In this document: piece after piece, positions 49,310-62,504 of the stretch
Numbering within the stretch: the stretch's first letter is position 1
Layout of the letters: each line of letters starts with the position of its first letter
NCBI RefSeq assembly: GCF_963678635.1
Contig: NC_087063.1
Location: forward strand, 21,024,701 to 21,088,700
Source: Symsagittifera roscoffensis
Lineage: Eukaryota > Xenacoelomorpha > Acoela > Convolutidae
Direction of reading: 5' to 3'
Length of the DNA stretch: 64,000 nucleotides
The notes under the pieces: generated by a model
What the model was told of the DNA's origin: nothing
Seen by the model: the letters and a program-made list of their open reading frames with translations, nothing else
The model's database searches: none
Program-made: the position numbers and the translations under genes

Positions 49310-52300
49310 AGTACAGGAGCAGATACAGGACTTTTGTAAGGGTGGTGATCATATAATCGTTTTTTGAAGCGTTGACTTTTTTCAGGTCGGCCAAGTTTTG
49401 TTAATCTAACCAACTCATAAGTACAAACAATTTGAGCTCAAAAAACGAATTTAGAAATTTAGAGCAACCAAGTTCTCAGAAGGGACGCCAAACTGAGAAA
49501 AATCCGTCTTTTTAATAGGCATCAAAATCAAACCTGTCAGAAAGTTTGATGTCAAAAATTGTGTAAAGTGCCGTTGGTAGGCAATTCCTAAAACTTTTTG
49601 ACTACAATGACGCTTTTATAAAAAAAGAAACTTAAACACAATCAGCAAAAAATTAAAAATAGTGCCACAGAACACTCAAAAAACGTGTCGTGCGCTAACA
49701 TACGAAAAATTGTACACACTTACACGATTTGTTGGTGCAATAGTGTTACACAATTTTGTAGCCATTTACATAATTTTCGTGTAAATTTGCACGATTTGTG
49801 TCGTATGTTTTACACGATAAATCGGGTGCTTTTTACAAACAAACGGAAATTTACCGGGTAAAAAATATATGAAAAGTTTTGTTCAACATACCGAAAATTG
49901 TTTTTCACTCGATACATTTTTACCTGCAAAACGGAAATTTTTCTTGTGAAAATAACGACATTTTTGTTGTGTTTTTTAATCAATGTTGTTTTTTGTTTTT
50001 TGTTATATTTCCTGGCACCACATACAAATGAAATATTTTTTTGTGACAAGTAGTGTATTAAAAGCAGGAATAGATTTTTTTGGAAATTTCATACTTGCAG
50101 AAAAAAACATTAGGCTCAGGTTCTATCATAAAAAAACAAGAAAAACAAAAAAGTAGCAGGAAAAAGCATCGCGGATAAATTGTGTCGTCAGAACAAAACT
50201 TTCTGAGAAAAAAGAAATTAATTTTTCAGAAATTTTAAAATACTTGTTCTTCAACATTCGAACGCAAAATTCAATTTCAAGTCCACAAAAAGATACTCTG
50301 CTAGTCCTCAAGCAACAAAACAGCAAACGGCAAGTAAAATATGATTTTTTGTTACCATCTGAGGAGGTTCAATCGCATCTTTAAATAGTTTACACAAAAT
50401 TTGAGACCAAAGCAACGCCTGAGACAACCTGATTACACTAACCTCATGTTCTTTTTCTTTTACTTGCCTAAAATTGATTTTTAAATATCAAATTGCTGTG
50501 TTTTCATTCGATTGCAAACTTTATATCAATTATTAAGCATCAAAATTTAAAGAATAAAGAAAATTAGTTTGGAGTAAAAAAAATGATAGTCCTATTGTGC
50601 TGGAACAGATGAAATTCAAATTTGCAAATGTAAAGCAAACTTGTTAAAACTGATTCGCATAAATTACTCCGGTACTTTTGCCCTGTTTTCTGATACCTGA
50701 GAGTTTGTAACAGTTTTTTTTTCAGTCACAATGAATGATTTTAAAGATAAGGGGGATATAAAAATCTAAAAGTGTAAATTAGAAAACTAGGCTTAGTATG
50801 ATTCAATACGTATAATTTCTAATCTCGCTCGTATAGTTTCGATAAAAAAAGAAACCAAATTTCATTTAAGGTTATGTTTTCAAAATTCAATTCGCAGGAA
50901 ACTTTTGATAACTTATCAGTTAGCCCTTTTTGTGAAATTGGATTTTCCAAACCCTTTTTCAGCACACGGATGTTTTTTAATGTGGAAAATGATTCGATAT
51001 GCTGCAAAAAATTGGGTTTTTAAATGTTTTTTTTTTAAATCAGACGATAATTTATATATATTTGGAGTTAATGCTTAAGAAGTTTCACTTTTTAAAAATA
51101 CTCCTTAAACCTTTGCATAGCACCTTACCACTTTGTGCAGTACGCGCCATTTTCCTGACGCTTATAATTTTAACTATTCCTCATAATGTAAAACGTAAAT
51201 TTTTTATGTGAAATGCTTCGCAAAATGAAACAAAAATCCTCTTGATGAAAAAAAACTACAATTTTTCAAAACTTATCCATATTGTGTCATTTATCAAACT
51301 TTTTTAGATAAACTAACCTCGTTGTTTTTTGACTAAATTTAACAAAAAAATGAAAAACCAAAATTTAAAATCAAGCAAACTTTTTTTGTTTGTGTTGAAA
51401 AAAAATACAAATTGTTCAACTTAAATTTTTATAGGGTGTAAATCAAAAGGAAATGATTATTGCTCCTAAAATAGTTTTCTTTTCAAATTCATTTTGTTTC
51501 TAGTATTAAAAACATTATAGTATTTAAAAATGTATAGCTTGATTCGATCGTCAAACCGCTTGAAAAATAAACGCCACTATAGAGACACAACTTAGTTCTG
51601 TGTCCCTTAAAAGAGATCACTTGGCGCAATTAGTGACCTCACTTTGTATAATGACAAACATAATTGAAACAAAACTAGTTATTTTAACCAAAAACCAATA
51701 TCTCAAATTTATCGTTTTCCTTTTCAATTTATGATCGATGAAAATATTTGGGTTTGAAGAAGAATAAACTTCAAGGACAAGCCAGCTTAAAGTGTTTCGT
51801 TATATGTTTTTTCGGAAATTGTTCGTTTGAGTACAGAAATGATTTTGCAACCAAAACAAAGACAAAATATTTTTCTCTCAATTTTGAATTTTCTGCTCAA
51901 AAACTGCTGCATCAAATTGTATTTAAAGTACACCACTCACAAGGAGACCTTTCTATCCATTCCCTTCATTTTTTTTAACTATTACTTTTTCAAACATTTG
52001 AAAAAAATCAGCTCAACGAAAAAAAGGGAACATTGTCTTTTAACCTGGTTACGCCTCAGAGGTGGTAAATTTCAATGATGACGCGAGCGAGAATTAGAAA
52101 TAACAAAAGAGAAAAATTTGAAACTTGATATGAAATTCCAAAAAACTGGCTGAAAAATTTTCACAGAAGACAAAACTAGAAATAAATGTCCACCTCCAAA
52201 CACAAATAATGCTTGTAATACTTTTTTTTTAAAGAAAAAACCTAGCCAGACAGGTCAAACTGATAAATTTTCTTGAAGTTGTTTTCAAATCAAAAAACAG

Positions 52301-55300
52301 TTATTTGTTGCCAGACAGTAAAAGTAATTTTCAGACATTTTCAACTTCCTAAATTTTGCTTGGTATAGAAGAAACTCTTTTTGGCTGACTTAATTTACAA
52401 ATAAACCCAGCCGTTTTTCACATTTCAAAGTTCTAAAATCAAGGGAAAGCTCAAATTCGTTTACGCTCAGGCAAACGTTTTCCGAAATATTTTTCGAAAG
52501 CAAAAATTCTAAGCTATATTCATGTCTAAAACGCAGCTCAAATGTTATTTTCGCACAAAAAATCAAATTTTTTGTTACTTTGTCGTAGCATTACTTTTTT
52601 AAATATGTCAAACAAAACTGGAAAGGTTTTGAACCACACATAGTCTTAATAAAGAGTTTTCTGGTCATAGACAATTTAATTTGGTTATTTTTTAAATACG
52701 AGAAAAATATTACGTAACATGTATGGCGAAACCTCTACAGCAGTTTATATGAATGAATATTTTCACTCAAGCAGTATTTTTTAATTAAAAAATTGATGAT
52801 TGTTATTTGACAAAACACAAAAACTATTTTCCGTAAAAATTCATGATTGATTTTTGAAAAAATGCTGGCCAGACAATTTTCATGCATAATTTTTTTTTAT
52901 CATTTAAATTTATATAATTTGTGTACGTATGGATTTTTATAGAATTGTAAGACAAGAAGTCCTTCATTTATTAAATTGTTTGATAAGAAGTTTGGATCAA
53001 CCGGAGAGAAATTTGTTAACCCGAAGAGCAAACTTGGCTTTTCTAACATTGTTTCAATGACTTTGAAAGTAAAAAAAAACTCCTTGTTGAAACCATAGCA
53101 CAATTTAATTATTGAAGCATGGGAGTTTATTTAAATTTTTGTTTGTTCGAATAAAGTAAGCTAAAATCTAAGCTCAACAAACGGCCACACAAAATGACCA
53201 ATCAATAACCAGAATAACTACGCAGCAGAATGGGTATTAGTGAAGAAAAACAGAAAAATAATAATTTCTATGAATTGATTGTTAAATTAAGTATCAGAAT
53301 TGTCAATACTACCAGAAACAGGAACATTTTTTGGCTCATTTGAGTCTAGAAGTTATAGAAAACACTTGATGAAATGATTCAATTCATGCCATGTTTATTT
53401 AATTTCTTTGTATTATTGACGATATTCCAAAAATAACTTTTTTTTATCAATTAGCCCAAAACTTAATATGTTTTCTGTTTTTCTTCTGTTAATAAATTCT
53501 GCTTTTTGTTCCGTCTCAGCCACACAATCGTTCAAACTAGCTGCATACTAACCACATATCCTCTTTTATTTACAAACTAATTGGTGTTTAAATAATCTAC
53601 AGTACTTGAAACAGTTTAGTTTAAGATAGTGAGCATGAACACTTTACTCATAAAACAATTTATCTAGCAGAACGGGCAGATCTTACAACTTATAATAACT
53701 CTTTTTTTTGCAAATTCAACTTTTGAAAATAACTTTTATATTGAAAGTTCATTAGAAAAATTCATCAAGATGGTATTCTAAGAAAATGGCGTAACAATCA
53801 ATTGATTCAAAACATGAACAAGACTGCTCGCCTAAGAGCAAAATCCTGAATGTTTGGACCACTTTTTAATTTCTATGGAAAAATTTCAAGCTTTTTAATT
53901 GATGAAAGTTTCAAAACAAAGTTTCAAAACAAATTTTTTTGGATAATAATTTTTTTAACAATCATCCACCCAAACGCTAAATTAAGTTCAAGGTGGTATA
54001 TTACGCGTAAAGCAAGGTTTTAAAAAGAATGCAAAGAATGCCTCAGTCATATTTGGGACGATTTCTAATACGGATTAAATATGCGCTTACGCGTTACTAG
54101 CACGAAAAATTTTGCGTTGGCCACCTTATTAGCAAAAAAAATTGGTCAAATTGGCGGTTTTTTAGCCCCTAAATTTTCAGGAAAATCAATCACAGGTGAA
54201 ATATCTTTTTAAATTTGAAATCAGGACAACGATATATTTCGAATCATGTAAAATTTAGGTCAAAAATTGCTAGAAATTTATAAGTTAAAAATTAGGTAAA
54301 AAAAATTTGTCTGAAAAAGAACTACCCCGAATACAAATAGTCCGTCACTTTCTTCGGAAGTGGGGCCAATGACATCTGAAACAAGAAAGGGCAGTTTTTG
54401 TGCAAGTAGCACATCAGTTTTTTACCCGATCGTATATAAAATTAATTTAAAAACTCCTTTTCTTCCACTTTTCGTCCGTTTTCTGTGCGTGATGTGATGA
54501 AATGAGGTAAGGGAAAGCTTATAAAATTCAATGCTTGTTAATTAACCATATCCATTGACTGCATCCTATTTGGTCATTCAATGAAAACAGGAACAAAAAA
54601 AAACAAAATTTACTTCATATTGTTTTTTTCCTTTTTCTTTTGTTTTTTCGCCAAGAAACGCGCAAAGTGAAGCTCAAAAACAAATTTTTTAGTCTCAAAT
54701 AAACATTTTTTGTGCTTTTACAATAACTTAGATAATAGCCAAAGATACCTCGAAATTAGACTGAGAAGCAAAAATTTCAAGCCGGTCCTTCTCGACATTA
54801 GAAAACTTTTTCCAAGTTGTTAACTGTCATTCTGTTCAGGACTAAAAACGCTTTTCTATAAAATATCATTCTGCTCAAACAAATAATTAATTGTGATACC
54901 TGATTTTCCATTTAAAAAATTTTGAATACAAGTTTTGCGGTCGGAACAAAAAAAACTTTCTCACCAGATGTATACGTGTCTTAATTTAAAGCTTCCATAA
55001 ACCTAAATTTGATTTTATCGTTAATCTGCGTTTAATCACAAAGAAATTGAAATATAGACTTAGTTTGCTAGCATCTAATATGAAAAAATTAAAGCAAGTT
55101 TTTGAATTAAAGTTGAAACCCTGAAAAAATTATACTAAAATTTTCAGCTAACCCAGGCAATATTATCCCAAGTTTATATTCGATCAGTTTTAGATAGTAA
55201 CAAGATTAAATTGAACATACTAAACTGCTAAATCTTATAAAAAAATAAGATTTGTGTTTTATATTTATTTGATTTATACTTTCGTTTTTGAAGCTTTTGG

Positions 55301-56581
55301 TTAAATTTTTTCAATTTTTTTTACCTTGGTTGTAGTTGAAGTGGGAAAGAACTAAACTTTGGTGTGTTGTTTTTTTTTCACCACGAAAGATTCAGATGGC
55401 AGCGAGTGATATATCATGTTAAAGCCCTCTCGGTCCGGTTTCTATCGATTCCTAAAACTTGAAAAAATCTCTCTCCGACTATTATAGATTACCAGAGATC
55501 AATTTATTGACTGTTGGTAGTTGGCAATAAAAATATGGACAAAAAGACCTTAAGAGTTTCAGTATCGATTAATCTGCTCAAAAAACTTTTTCTAAATCTC
55601 CAATTTCAACTATACAATTAAATTTTTTTTAGTCTGAACGTCTTCAATGTTTAATAGTAATCAAAATATGTAATTTGTAACACTTTTTAGCATCAACAGA
55701 TAACAGAGTTGTACAAAATCATCCATTTAAAAGTATTTTTTCTTTTATCCTATTTTATGAAATGGTTTTTATTCTAGGTTCCGTTATTTGGCATAATGAT
55801 TAAGCAAGCCAAAATTTTCCAGCAGCTACCTTAAAGTGGCAGGATATGACGTCTTTTTAGTGTCTTGAGAGAACTCGGTCAATCATTTTGACGATCTAAA
55901 TAGAGGTTGACAAACAAGCAAAATTTTTGCTCATATTGTCCGATTGTTACAAAAATTGCCATGCGGTCTAAATAGGCCATGACAAACATTCTTCGTTTTC
56001 ATAAATATCCTGGCGAAACCACTGGTTACACCATAAAATTGATGCTCATGCATGTGTGCACGTGTGAGGGGGAGGGTAGGAAAAAGAGCTTGAATTTGCG
56101 ACTGAATCCAAAACTTTAAGGTTCATAAACAATGCATTGATCTATGAAACAGTCACATGGCGCGGAAATTTAAAAATCTGGTATAAAAATCGTTAACTTC
56201 TGGAATATGCAATTGATAAAAAACATGCATTCACTTTTACTGCTGCTGATATAAAAGTGCCTTTAGAGCTTAAAATGCTCAGCACCTGTGCAAAATACTT
56301 TTAAGCTTAAACGTAATTTTTTGATGTGCATTGTATAAATTTAAATAAAAATGACGGTTATGGCCACCTTGCAGCAGTTTAACTAATACATAGTTTTGTG
56401 GTTTTCATTAAAGTTTGTCCTACTGTCGATTCATATCAAGCATATGTTACAGGGGTAAGCAATCAGAAATGTTTTTGATACCTTTTGAATTTTTCGTATT
56501 TCATGTAGCAGGTTCAACGAAATCGACGTAAATAATTTGCATTATTAAGGTTATAATGATTTTTATTTATGTTTATTACAG
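49310..56581. other. Long AT-rich intergenic or intronic DNA
   Basis: No exon, transposon or RNA gene could be supported. Part of it is probably intron or 5' flank of the gene whose exons start at 56582, because that exon begins at an acceptor. A region rich in acacgatttgt-like strings (49680-49830) might be an old palindromic element, but its arms match poorly. Confidence 0.4.
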
Positions 56582-56788
56582 GGACCAGCAACCGGTCACT
56601 CTTTCGAATCCCATCCAGGGGTTCGGGGCAGCTGACTCGAAGAAAACCTTCTACCTCCACTCACAGAACTACTACAGGGCACACATACCCGACCCCTTTG
56701 CCCTAGACAGACTCAGAACCCAGATTAACCCTCTTGTGCGATGTCCCTTCAAGCATGACAAGTCCAGAGCAAAAGCCACAAAACATGA
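56582..56788 (+). CDS. Internal exon of an unrecognised host gene
   Basis: The acceptor tttattacag ends at 56581 and the donor GA|GTAAGTAC starts at 56789. The open frame between reads DQQPVTLSNPIQGFGAADSK, then TFYLHSQNYYRAHIPDPFAL and RTQINPLVRCPFKHDKSRAK. The exon begins with one base completing a split codon and ends with two bases of a split codon, fitting the next exon exactly. GC content is higher than in the flanking introns. The upstream exon or exons were not found. I do not recognise the protein family. Confidence 0.7.
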
Positions 56789-57348
56789 GTAAGTACAACA
56801 ATTCAAGGTGATTTAGGTCATTCTTGTCATATTTTTGTGTTTTGTGAGCCCTATGCGCACAATTCTTTAACCTCATACTACCCCCCCCCCCCGCGCGCCA
56901 TCAAACAAAAAATAAAAAGCGCCTGCATTGCAGATAAGGTCATTACATCAAGACAACAAGAAAAAAAATATTTTTTCGTTTGTCAGGGCAAAATGTTCCA
57001 GCAGTTTTCAATGAGTAGTTTTACTAAACATCGAATAGTTCATAATTATTGAAGAAGTTACAACATCACAGGAAGAGTCCCCGTTTACTACTATCTAATT
57101 CAACTCATGAAGTATTGCATTTGTGTTCTGATAAAGTACTCTGTAAATACTGATATGGTTAGATTAAATTGATCAAAAAGAAAAAACCAGATTAATGTAC
57201 AAACAGAACTGAACCTGAATCTCATCAAAAACACAGGTAATGTTATAACTGAGCAAGAAGCAACGAAAGCTCGTTAACATTTAACGATTGAGAGATTTAT
57301 AAAAAAAATCACAAACAAACATGTTATGGAAAAATATTTTTGTCCCAG

Positions 57349-57553
57349 GTTTGGGTCCCTTCCACATCAAATGCCACAACACATTCAACCCCCCTCCGAA
57401 GACGTCTATGGACCCCAGGAGCAGTTGAGAAGGAGGACTGTGATGGAGATCGCCATGGCAGCCCACTCCACTCAAGCCAGTGAGCCTCATATCAAAGTAG
57501 TCGCACCATACCCTGGCAGACTGCTCAAGGCCAGACTCAAGAGGATGCAGAAG
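57349..57553 (+). CDS. Second visible exon of the same gene
   Basis: The acceptor ttttgtcccag ends at 57348. The first base completes a Glu codon from the previous exon, then FGSLPHQMPQHIQPPSEDVY and LRRRTVMEIAMAAHSTQ follow, ending GRLLKARLKRMQK. The best donor is a GC type, AAG|GCAAGC at 57554, which leaves phase 0 and fits the next exon. No good GT donor in phase exists nearby before the stop in this frame. Confidence 0.65.
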
Positions 57554-58050
57554 GCAAGCAGAGCTTTTTTTGTATTTTTTCTTGCTCCGAAAAAGTTCGA
57601 CTTTCATCTCATTGGAAAAGCCATTTGAAAGGTTTTGTTCTTCACTTCCAAGTGATTTTATCTACAAGTTTTTGGAACGATAATTTAGTTTCCCAGTTTG
57701 TTTTGGCGGAGTTGCGTTCATTTGTTTTCAAAGGTCAAAGTAGATCATCGATCGCTATCTAGCAAGAATTTTCCAAAGATTATGGGAAAATTTTTAAATA
57801 TTGCAAAATAATCATCATTCAAGTTAAGCATAATTTACAACACAGCACATTTATGATTGTTGGATCCCTGAAGAAAAAAAACTCGAACCAAGAGAAAAAC
57901 GCGGAGAGGATGTATTTTTCTTCGGCTGCATATTTAACCTCTTAGAAAAGTTTCACGACCCATCCATCATATGCATTTTTTCTCGCTAGATATAATTGCA
58001 GAAAACTAACTGCAGGCTTTTTTGCGCAATCAAATAGCTACTTTTTGAAG

Positions 58051-58506
58051 GAGCCACTGGTGTATGGTCCCCACATTGAAAACTGTGCTGGAATCCGAGT
58101 GAAAAAAGACGCAGACGAGGCTGAGAAACGACAATTTACTCGAGTCGGGTTGTCAACACGAGTCCGCAAGCATGTACAGGAACACAAAAGCCGAGTTATT
58201 CGACATTTCCTGGAAGATCAAGCGACAGGGAACTTAGACGAAGCCTCATTAGCCGATTCTGTTAATTTGTACCGACAAAAGCGACAAATGAAAAACGGAG
58301 ATCTAAGTGGAGACGACACTGACAACGAATCCGATAGAAGACCCATGGTGCCTGGACGGAATTCGCCGAGCAATTTTGTACTTACTCACGTGCGGACTCG
58401 AGTCGGATTCGCAGACGACACTGATGAAAACGAAGATGACGAAGATGAAGAGGAAGAGACCATCCGCCGATACAAAATAAATTTTCTGCCAGAACTGACT
58501 GCATAG
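58051..58506 (+). CDS. Terminal exon of the same gene
   Basis: With the acceptor ctactttttgaag ending at 58050 the frame continues from the GC donor in phase 0: EPLVYGPHIENCAGIRVKKD and so on to the stop TAG at 58504. Basic helices (VGLSTRVRKHVQEHKSRVIR) are followed by an acidic tail. RVGFADD near 58400 and KINF near the end look like PP1-docking RVxF motifs, which occur by chance quite often. Together the three exons give about 288 residues of the C-terminal part of a largely hydrophilic protein. Function is unknown; the acceptor choice depends on the GC-AG reading. Confidence 0.7.
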   Translation, partial: EPLVYGPHIENCAGIRVKKDADEAEKRQFTRVGLSTRVRKHVQEHKSRVIRHFLEDQATGNLDEASLADSVNLYRQKRQMKNGDLSGDDTDNESDRRPMVPGRNSPSNFVLTHVRTRVGFADDTDENEDDEDEEEETIRRYKINFLPELTA

Positions 58507-58944
58507 TAATCAATTTAAGAGCTATAGTGTTTGAAAACTAAAAAAAATTTAGCTTGTTTCTTTTGTGGCAACAAAAATTATTTAAAAAAATAGGGGTTTC
58601 TTAATTAGGATTGTGATATTTTATTTTTTGTGACATTTTAAAATTGCGTAGCCGAAAAGATTGTGATACCTTAGTTCGTTTTTTGAATTCAACAAAACTG
58701 TTCTCCTGACTTTGACTCTAAAAATGGTAAGCAACTTAAAAATTTGCGAATTATTGGCGCCAGACTTGCACAAAGCAAACCAACTTACATTGAAAATAAT
58801 GTCAGCAGCCATCGTTATTTTTGAAAAAAAAAAAAGATTTAATTGAAATCATTGTAGTCACTGAAAGTCTTAAAAATAATTATAGTACAGATTGCTATGA
58901 TATCAATACTTTTCTCGTCAAATACTTAAAAATTATATAAGCAG

Positions 58945-59770
58945 GCCACTGAGTGAAGTTTTTTGTGACTCCCTAACCTCAGTAATCTACCCAGATTGTT
59001 TAGAATTGCAAAAATTGTACAGTTTTCAAAAAAGGAAAAATCGATGACTCTTCAGACTATAGACCAATTCGCTTCTTCCGGTCCTGAGAAAATTTTTGAG
59101 CGTTTAGTTTTCAGACGAGGCCAATTATATGTAGACAATTTTAATATCATCCGAAGCACTCAGTTTGGTTCCAGATCAAAAAAGTGCACAATTGACGACA
59201 TCCTTACATTGTTGTAACAAATTTCACCATCGCTATCGAACAAAAATTAAATGTTCAGAATATTTCTTCGACCTCACAAAGGCGGTTGATCACTCTAATC
59301 TGCTAATGAAATTGGAACTTACGGGATTCAGAGGATCTGACTTAAAACTTTTGGTATCTTACTTTGACACTCGCTATCAGTACATCGGAACAGACTCTTT
59401 TCAGACCAAAACCAAGCTGTTATCTTTTGGAGTACCACAGAGATCTATCCCTGGTCCATTTTTAATCATACGTTACTCAAAAGATCTTCAAATAGTCACG
59501 GAAAACACAGGGATACTTTTGTATGCTGATGGCACTGTTCCAAAATTCAAAAACAACAAAGACTAAATTGCTCTCGCACATCAACTGGCTTTGCTTGAAG
59601 TAATTGATTGGTTGAAAAAGAACAAACTCAAACTAATTGTCAAAAAAACTAAGACCATGGGCCACTGTCGGACCAAACAAAATGAAAAAAAGACCTATAA
59701 AATTTTTTTTAATGACGCCCAAATTAAAGATATAAAAAATTTTGACTATCCTTGAAATCACTTCGACAGT
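58945..59770 (+). pseudogene. LINE reverse transcriptase fragment (LINE C)
   Basis: Broken plus-strand frames show YPDCLELQKLYSFQKR and a DYRPI-like block. They continue with QFGSRSKKCTIDDILTLL, DLTKAVDHSNLLMKLELTG, FGVPQRSIPGPFLI and LLYADGTVPK, followed by EVIDWLKKNKLKLIVKKTKT. These are RT blocks in the right order; the YADD box reads YADG. Stops near 59217 and 59564 and a frameshift make it inactive. Its right part is included in the 3343-bp duplication. Confidence 0.8.
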
Positions 59771-60306
59771 CATTTGAATATTCATCAGCGTTTTGATTAG
59801 GTAAAAAAAAGATTAAAATTCAGTATTTTTTTTTTCAGTTGAGAAAATTTCTAGCAGGACAGCAACTAGAAAATGCGTATAAAAATTATGTGCAACCAAT
59901 CATCCAATAATGAGTTTTAGTTTATGCAAACACGGACAAAACCAAACTGTTAAAACTGAAAATGAAAATCAGAAGGCTGATTAGAATAAATTTACAATAA
60001 GCTTAGGTTGGTGGATTCAACCACTGAATTAACGCATAAAAGTAAAACATATACCGTAAGAGAATTTTTTGCGTACGAATTTTGGAAATTTGCGTACGAA
60101 TTTCAGTTTTTTTATGGAGAAGTTTTTAAAGTTGCGATTAAAATGGCTTACATTTAAAAAACGCTTACCGGTAGAACGTCCATTGCATTAGATTTATTTA
60201 ATTAACTACTTTTTTGCTCTCCGCTTATTGAGACACATGACAACGGGCCGGGCTGGCTTATTGGTGTTTTTCCAAACGATTATGATTTGTGTTTGTAAAA
60301 TTTTAT

Positions 60307-60411
60307 AAATAACTCTGTAACTAGATATTGTTCGACACTATATAATAATTAAAAAAATCATAAAAATCATAGTAAATAGTTTTCAAACAATATCTAGTTA
60401 CAGAGTTATTT
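60307..60411. repeat. 105-bp hairpin with 26-bp perfect inverted arms
   Basis: Arms at 60307-60332 and 60386-60411 (core ATAACTCTGTAACTAGATAT and its complement) flank an AT-rich 53-bp spacer. It may be a tiny MITE or the remnant of one. The copy in the second duplication unit at 63650-63754 has mutated arms. Confidence 0.75.
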
Positions 60412-60443
60412 TATATCATGGAAGCATTCGTGTACTCATTATT

Positions 60444-61049
60444 TTAATAAAACTTGATCCTACTTTTGTTCCCTTTTAGGTTCGAAATCCCTTTTTGGTT
60501 CTGATTGATCATTGATCCAGTTTTCCTCCCCGTCATTGACCAGGTCGACACCTCAATGCAATAATCTTCCGACGAAGCATTGTGTGGCCTAATATTTTCA
60601 TAATAAGCAGCGAGTCCATTGCTGAATCGATAGGAATGGCGACCTGAACGGGCACTTGGATGTTTTGAAGTGGGGCACGCCATTTATTTGCCAGTTTCGT
60701 GGTTAGCTACGGGGGAATCATTTCTTGGAAAACCCAAACGTAGTCTCCCATCAAATAAGCTTAGCATCCGTCTGTCCTTTTGTCCAACCTCCTTTTCTGC
60801 CTCAATTGTGCCTGCTGCATATTTCTTCAGCATAGATCATTTAGTCCTTGTTGCCTTATGATGGCTTCTCGGACGTACGTCTAAGGCGCTGTCTTTTCTT
60901 CTTCGTATTTTGAGTAAAAAATACTTTAGCGAATGAGCTTTTTCGTGACCAGTTAGCATATTGTGTAGACTGATCCCAGCTTTGTGATATAATATGCTGC
61001 CATCACCTGCGTTAAGTGCTTGTCCCAGTAATCCATGTATCATAAACAA
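60444..61049 (-). pseudogene. Integrase C-terminal region of the deleted gypsy relative
   Basis: ILYHKAGISLHNMLTGHEKA matches the STGISPFMMLTGRERA block of the giant element. Further left, SARSGRHSYRFSNGLAAYYE and NIRPHNASSEDYC match the QGRFYRLSTGRAAHYENLKPHV and SPEDWC blocks. The frame then runs into unrelated charged sequence and a stop at 60444. Confidence 0.7.
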
Positions 61050-61335
61050 AAAACTCTAGGCATGGAGATAAGTAAGATTTTGCGTTTCAACTAGGCCATT
61101 CGTCTGGATGATAGGTGGTCGAGTGATCCTGTGCCTTTTGCGAACATTTTATCAGCTCCTTTGTAAGGTCACCAATGAATGCAGTACCATTATCTGATTG
61201 GAAGGTAATTGGACAGTCACGTCTGGCAATCCAGGCATTTATCAATCAATCACACGTGTCCTTCGCTGATGCCGTTGAGCAAGGGACAGCCTATGCAAGT
61301 CTAATGAAATGATCAGTCATTACTAGCACTTGAAC
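61050..61335 (-). pseudogene. Integrase core of the deleted gypsy relative
   Basis: MTDHFIRLA, TASAKDTCD, ITFQSDNGTAFIGDL and SQKAQDHSTTYHP correspond block by block to the giant element integrase at residues 2245-2322. The second catalytic Asp is present (QSDNG). The segment that should carry the Glu is frameshifted after TYHP. Confidence 0.75.
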
Positions 61336-62504
61336 ATAACCCGTGGTCATTATATAGATTTTCTTACTACTTTTTGTACTTCTTCATTGAATCCAGATGA
61401 CTCTATCGATTGTAGAAGAAATCTTAATTTCCTTGGATTCTTCACTTGTTGGCATGATAAGCAGGTAGAAACCTACTTTTTTTATGCTTTTTTCAGGCTA
61501 GGCCATTTGGATCACTTTTGTTTTCCAGTGTTAATTTTTTCACCGCCTTGGTGAGCAAAACGGCAATTGGGTTTGATATAGTTTGAGCCTGGCAATTTGT
61601 CCGATGATTCAAAACTTGAGTTCTTCTTGGCCAATATAGATTCGACCCGCTTGATTCTTCACGTTTGTGATATGGGCCGCCTTAGTATAGACGTCAAGGC
61701 CATCCCTATTCGTCACGATTGAGGAGTGGCCATATTGATCGTCCTGTTGAGTAACGCTCCCAATGCTCTAGAATCTGGCTTTGATTCCTTTTTGCGCAAG
61801 CAGTCTGTGTAGATATTCAAATGAAGTTTGTTGATACTTGATGACCCACATCCGATTTTAGTGATTTATTTTATATCCTTCTATGGTCATTCCGAATGTC
61901 TTCTCCATATTGCACTAAATTTCAGACCTTGCCTTTTGGATGCTTCCTGATCTTCCACCTTCACAGTTTTTCCAAGGTGTCCAGTCTTTCACGCAGCTCC
62001 GTGAATTCTAGCTCCGACCTCAACCATTGTTCAACATTCTTGATCACTAGCTGTTGTTGGAATGTTGCTTCCCACAACTGAGTACAATCTGATTTGAAAT
62101 GCCCCCTCGAGGTTGCAGAAGAACACCGTTGGTCGTATTCAATGATTAATCCTCTTACATACTTTTCATGGTCTTAGTCGGTAGCGTCCGTATTTTCAAG
62201 GAGGTGACCTTAATAATTTGTTTCTAAGTGGAACAAGCTGACACCTAGTGGCCTAGGGAGCCGCAATTAGCTCATAATCTTCTCTTATTTATATTCTTCG
62301 CTTATACCAGCCGGAACCAGTGCCAGTAATCATGCCACTGTAACTGCCATAAGTGTTGTAACTATTTTTAGCTGTCGGTTTGATTAAATAATCGCGTGAT
62401 TTCATGCACAAATCATCCAGTTTGCAGATAATTCATCGACAATGTGAAGTGGGCGCCGAGCATTGTTTTCAACACGTCATTCTGTACACCGTCCTTGATT
62501 TTCA

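Noticed and set aside
49680..49830. Palindromic element with cgtgta/tacacg words
   Set aside because: Arms do not pair well enough and no target duplication is seen.
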